Source: Oscheius onirici
Lineage: Eukaryota; Nematoda; Chromadorea; Rhabditida; Rhabditidae
NCBI GenBank assembly: GCA_932521025.1
Contig: OW051471.1
Span: 9,796,001 to 9,860,000 of the forward strand
DNA: 64,000 bases
Reading direction: 5' to 3'
Part shown: positions 60,427 to 64,000 of the stretch, piece after piece
Layout: each line of letters starts with the position of its first letter
How positions within the stretch are numbered: position 1 is the first letter of the stretch
Translations under genes and position numbers: made by a program
Notes under the pieces: generated by a model
Databases searched by the model: none
Seen by the model: the letters and a program-made list of their open reading frames with translations, nothing else
What the model was told of the DNA's origin: nothing

Positions 60427-61666
60427 ATGCGACAGTTCTTCGTGGCAATTGGTCCATAAATTCACAAAAATCAATGTCAATTTTCAAGTTTCAGTTTTCG
60501 TAGCAGCTGTATCTGCTCAAAAATGCGTCTCAAACAATTGGAATCGCTGTAACAACGACTTGGCAGAAGCCGTCGGCCTACCCGGTCAGGGACAGCTAAT
60601 GTTCCAGAATTGGACCATTATGTACAATCAGTTCTTGTACCTTTTCGGGCAGAATCCAGGAAGTACTCAGCAGATTCTTCAAGTTTGCAAGTGAGATTCC
60701 TTTCTTGCCCTAAAAGATGGATTTCCAGTGGCCTTGAGGTTTTCAATGACTGCGTAGTTGGAACCAATAACACAGGATGTCTTGATATCAGAACACTGAC
60801 TCAGAATACTGATCTTCAGAGTGTAGCTTTGTTCAGTTTACAGAATAAAAAATATATTTTAGGCTTGGTTTATCGGTGGAACTATTTCCATGTACCAGTT
60901 TAACTGCGGACCGGGAGTTAACAGTAAGTCAACAAGAAATGTTGGCACTCTTAATCCTACTGCATTAATTGATTAGGAAAACCATTCATTTGGAAATTCT
61001 GAAAAGGCTTCTTCTTCCCAGTTTTTAATATTCGAGTAGTGGGAAATAAAAAAACGGGTCTTTCGCCTAGAGAAATCAAAACGCTACCTGCTAAAACTGA
61101 AATTTACAGAAAGTAATGCACTGTTTCAGCACTGATTCACACTGACCTCACCTGTGCTCAGCGAGTTCTCCAGAACTACCAAAACACTCTTCAAGCTTGT
61201 GTGACTTCGTACCAGAGTTCCATTACTTCCGATGTCAGGAACTCTTGCACGTAAGATGGGTATTTTTGACCAATCTTGTGCTTTTCAGCTATGTCAACAC
61301 TCTGATCAAATGCTGGTCCACTCCTTTCTACACGGCCCCATGCCGTCGTGCTCAAGCTGCCGACGTCTGGTGGTCTTGTGAGGCGAACAACCAGTTCACC
61401 AACAACCAATTTCCGAATTGCGGAATTGACTGTGACGGTAGTTTTTGGAAATTTTAGAGTTTAGAAAACGATTCAGCCATGGCCGGTCCTTTCATCACTG
61501 GAGACTCTTTTGTACAACAGCACCACAAAGTTGTTGACGGCGAGCTCTGGTACAAGATTCCTAACTATATGGCCATCGTACGTTCTTGTGCAAATATTCA
61601 AAACATTTTGAATTTCAGAAAGAGGGTAAACTGGTCGAAGTCGAAGGAGAATGGATGAATAACTAA
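60427..61666 (+). CDS. Secreted Cys-rich nematode protein
   Basis: The start ATG at 60427 opens MRQFFVAI, joined over an intron with an unusual GTCCAT donor to VFVAAVSAQKC, a clean signal peptide ending at AQ/KC. The mature protein has regularly spaced Cys (KCVSNNWNRC, LQVCN, NDCVVGTNNTGC, FNCGPG, LTCAQR, LQACVTSYQ, VRNSC, LIKCWSTPFYTAPC, WWSCEAN, PNCGIDC) and ends VEVEGEWMNN with TAA at 61664-61666. This pattern matches an abundant, largely uncharacterised nematode secreted family with a C...WWxC core. Seven or so exons. AATAAA follows at about 61676. Function is unknown; in other nematodes relatives are gut- or gland-secreted. Confidence 0.75.
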
Positions 61667-61801
61667 TTTCTTTGGAATAAATATACTTTAAGTGTGTCCC
61701 GTGTCGGTAGCCAGTTGGTTACAATCAAAACATGTTCAGTCAGTTTTTTGGTCTCTTTTCCACAAAAAAAACAATGAGGTCAATGGTTGTCGACACAGTG
61801 A

Positions 61802-62044
61802 TCATGATCTGATGGTCGTTGTTGATGATGTTTTGCCCATTTGGTTCATCTTGTAGTCTTGTGTGTCATTTCTTTGATCATGGTTTTCGGACCGCTTCAG
61901 GCTGCTTTCACATTGCGCGCAGTATTTATAACTCTCTGCTATCCAGGTTGTAGTAACGGTTCCGGTGCGACAGCGGCAGCTCGAGGGCTGTGGAATTAGT
62001 ATGGCTGCTTTGGCTCTCTCGAGGTCATAGCTTTGCCAACGCAA
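61802..62044 (-). CDS. Possible exon, unrecognised
   Basis: About 80 codons open on the minus strand without an ATG, reading LIPQPSSCRCRTG, then YKYCAQC, and ending in Thr/Ser. No domain recognised and no partner exon found. It lies in the 600-bp gap between two opposite-strand genes and may be chance. Confidence 0.15.
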   Translation of the reverse strand: MRWQSYDLERAKAAILIPQPSSCRCRTGTVTTTWIAESYKYCAQCESSLKRSENHDQRNDTQDYKMNQMGKTSSTTTIRS

Positions 62045-62258
62045 AAACCAATTGTGCTAGATAAAGCTATAAAATCGAGTTTTTTTTTCGAGAGGAACTT
62101 TCCAGAGGCTCGGGAAATTCTCACCTGTAAACTTTGTTTGATAAGGAAAGACGCCTTGTTTCAAAAAAAAAGTCGCTGTCAAGCTGGGAAAGTATATAGT
62201 ATTCGATACTGAAGCGATTAGCTTGTTACAGTTTTAATTTACGCAAAAATACGTACAA

Positions 62259-62577
62259 CTACCTAGATCCTGATAAGTAATCCTCGATCATGAGCAGTTT
62301 TCTCAACGATGACTTCTTAACCGTAATGAGCATTTCCATGAATACTGTCCTTTCTTTTTGTTCAAAAGGACCACAATCATTTTTTTTTAAGAAGCACCAG
62401 CATCTATTGCTAATACAGGTGCCACCTCCGCATTGCTGAAATAAGGCTCAAAGAGAAAAATGCAAATAAACCTACCCTATTCGTGCAAAGTTGGTCACAA
62501 TTTTTGTCGATACATGAACATTGGGAGTTGACTGTAAAGAAGTGCGTGAAGAAGAAAAGCAGCACAATCTTCCACAT
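62259..62577 (-). CDS. Defensin-like CS-alpha-beta peptide
   Basis: Two exons on the minus strand. Exon 1 (62577-62476, 34 codons) encodes a signal peptide MWKIVLLFFFTHFFTVNS and QCSCIDKNCDQLCTNR. The intron 62475-62436 (40 bp, GTAGGT...TTTCAG) keeps the frame. Exon 2 (62435-62259) starts QCGGGTCISNRCWC and continues for 44 mostly basic residues to a stop. The spacing CxxxC, then GxC, then CxC is the CS-alpha-beta signature of invertebrate defensins and related knottins: eight Cys within 28 residues after the signal peptide. The 92-residue precursor and the C-terminal extension are longer than a minimal defensin. I infer an antimicrobial or signalling peptide; other knottin folds are possible. 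Confidence 0.6.
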
Positions 62578-62653
62578 TGTGAAAATTGGAACGACTGATA
62601 AGAAAAGCTTAGAGCTATTAAGCACGAAAAATTCGGGACGAAATTCTCACCAG

Positions 62654-62956
62654 TATAGTCTGTCCAAATTGAAAGTTTACTGATGGCTTACTGTAGAATT
62701 TTTCGTGGCGGGACCAAGCGCACCAGTCCTTTAAATTTCCTTCACGTTGTCGTCGTTTTTTTAATTTTTATTTCACTTTTTTTTGTTACTTTTTGCTTCT
62801 GGAGGATGAAAAGACACATACCCGTGTTTGCAAGACAATATAACGAAGAAAAAACAGAAAAGAAGCGAAAAAAATTTAATGGACTGGTGCGGTTGGTCCC
62901 GCCACGAGAAATTCTACAGTAAGCCTTCAGTAAACTTTCAATTCGGATAGACTATA
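62654..62956. repeat. 300-bp MITE with about 85-bp terminal inverted repeats
   Basis: The ends read TATAGTCTGTCC and GGATAGACTATA. The arms share GAAAGTTTACTGA, GGCTTACTGTAGAATTT and TCGTGGCGGGACCAA at about 90% identity. The centre has no transposase. The hydrophobic reading frame across it is a by-product. It lies 77 bp upstream of the defensin-like start, in its promoter region. Confidence 0.9.
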
Positions 62957-63640
62957 TGTTTATACGGCCACGTTTTAATGCGTTAGTAGAGCGACGGGTT
63001 CATCTTAACTTCTTACTGCTGCAAATAAAAAACTAGCTAGATCGTAGGCAGTCAGTTTGGGAACGAGCCGGAAAAATTTTGACAGCCATTTACAATTTTC
63101 CAGCCAACTGAAAAAGCACTCTTTCTTGAAGCAGACGTAAAATCTCGATCGTGATCATTCTTCACAACGTAGGATTCTTGACTTGAGGGGCACAGTTGTT
63201 TTTCCCATTTTCCGCCTGATTATGGGAAAAGAGTGAAATGTTGTGAGTGGGAGAACAAGTCAAAAAATATGTTTTGAAACTAAATGGGGATTCAAGTACA
63301 TAACAAGTTATGAGAGGGACGGGAATTCGTTTCCAAGCCAAGTTTCCAAGCCAACGCGACAAAAGTCAGTTGTTTTCCCTGAGTTGGCAAAACAACATAC
63401 TTATAGTACCCATGTCTGTTTCAGACCACTATTACAGTGGGTGTGCTTCACCTCTAGCATTCAGTCTTTGTAATACCAAGAGAATTACAATGTATCAACA
63501 TTTTTACTGTTTTCCATACCGCCTTGAAATTGTGTCAAGATTTCTGAAACATTGGTTCGGAAACACAGCAAAGCCTGTTCACTGAATCAGTCAAGAAAAA
63601 CACGGCGATCAATCAGTCGACTACCACATCTGTATCTTAG
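62957..63640. other. No recognised gene
   Basis: AT-rich sequence. Short frames on both strands show no domain, splice pattern or signal peptide. Confidence 0.4.
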
Positions 63641-64000
63641 AAAAGTACTATGTCCAACAAATTACCTTTCCTTCGAATGGAGGGACAGCTGTTGAACTCA
63701 CTGGCCGTGTTATTGACTACAAGTCTGAATGAGCTTGACCACAACTTTATAATTGTAGTCAATCCAGTTGTCCAAGCCAATGACATCTTGTCTCTGTTCC
63801 ACTTTAGCGACACCTTGTATCATATTTTTGCCGGACGGGAAAATGCGGGATTAGTATTTTTAGTGGCTGCGTTGGGTGCGCAATTAAACTTCATAACGGA
63901 GTGTTCACGCTTCACGAATTGGTCCGCAGGCGAAGAGTCAAAATGGTCCCTTTTTCCCGAATTGTACCTAAGGTTATTTTTGTTTTCATTCCTTTTAAGT
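63641..64000 (+). pseudogene. Galectin-like domain with a frame break, runs off the window
   Basis: After an acceptor (ATCTTAG, 63640) one frame reads QITFPSNGGTAVELTGRVID, the first strands of a galectin fold (IxxPxxxGxxxxIxGxV). A shift by one base near 63728 is needed to continue as LDHNFIIVVNPVVQANDILS and LFHF, matching the next strands (FxINL....DIALHF). Later NWSAGEESKW resembles the WGxEE sugar-binding strand. The canonical HxNPR and N residues are not clear. Probably a decayed or mis-spliced galectin; the 3' end is outside the window. Confidence 0.35.

Overview
The window is nematode nuclear DNA, probably from a free-living or entomophilic species I cannot name. The evidence is many short introns (about 40-60 bp) ending in TTTTCAG or TTTTAG, a cuticle-type collagen, an Srx-type and an Str/Srh-type chemoreceptor, a C-type lectin, a nematode-style secreted Cys-rich protein and many foldback elements. 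No bacterial features were seen.

About 45 kb belongs to one tandem gene family, all on the + strand. Each member has an N-terminal helical region of about 700-900 residues followed by a protein-kinase fold. Two kinds alternate. 'K' genes (K2 25661-31323, K3 41636-46668) keep kinase catalytic motifs and stop after the kinase. 'P' genes (P1 1-4151 plus 13336-15488, P2 31438-41354, P3 46678-52453) have a kinase fold with its catalytic residues lost, and continue into leucine-rich and armadillo-type repeats of the ZYG-11/ZER-1 family, whose known members are substrate receptors of CUL-2 ubiquitin ligases. K2-P2 and K3-P3 are packed with about 115 bp and a few tens of bp between them, which looks operonic. 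My main reading is a repeated two-gene module: an active kinase plus a pseudokinase/ubiquitin-receptor relative of it. A regulator-client or toxin-antidote relationship is a hypothesis only.

P1 is broken. At 4131, mid-exon, it runs into a 6.8 kb array of a 30-bp unit, then an inverted copy of its own C-terminal part (13303-11151, minus strand), a 32-bp spacer (13304-13335), the C-terminal part again in the correct orientation (13336-15488), and a 9.0 kb array in opposite orientation (15719-24669). That array runs without a stop, in frame, into a cuticle collagen (24670-25356). The result is a palindrome of about 20.5 kb with unequal arrays in its arms. The unique parts of the arms agree everywhere I compared them.

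A diverged five-unit trace of the same 30-mer sits inside P2 (37702-37851), within a 1.85 kb insertion that also carries a chemoreceptor tail. K2 carries a Tc1/mariner-like element with TA target duplications (28070-29197).

From 52.4 kb to the end is an ordinary mixed neighbourhood: a C-type lectin, an Srx-type receptor (minus), a short secreted protein, a 1 kb foldback element, a trypsin-like fragment (minus), a secreted Cys-rich protein, a defensin-like CS-alpha-beta peptide (minus), a 300-bp MITE and a damaged galectin-like sequence. Exon boundaries were read by eye from splice consensus and from comparison between the paralogues, so gene spans are more reliable than individual exons.
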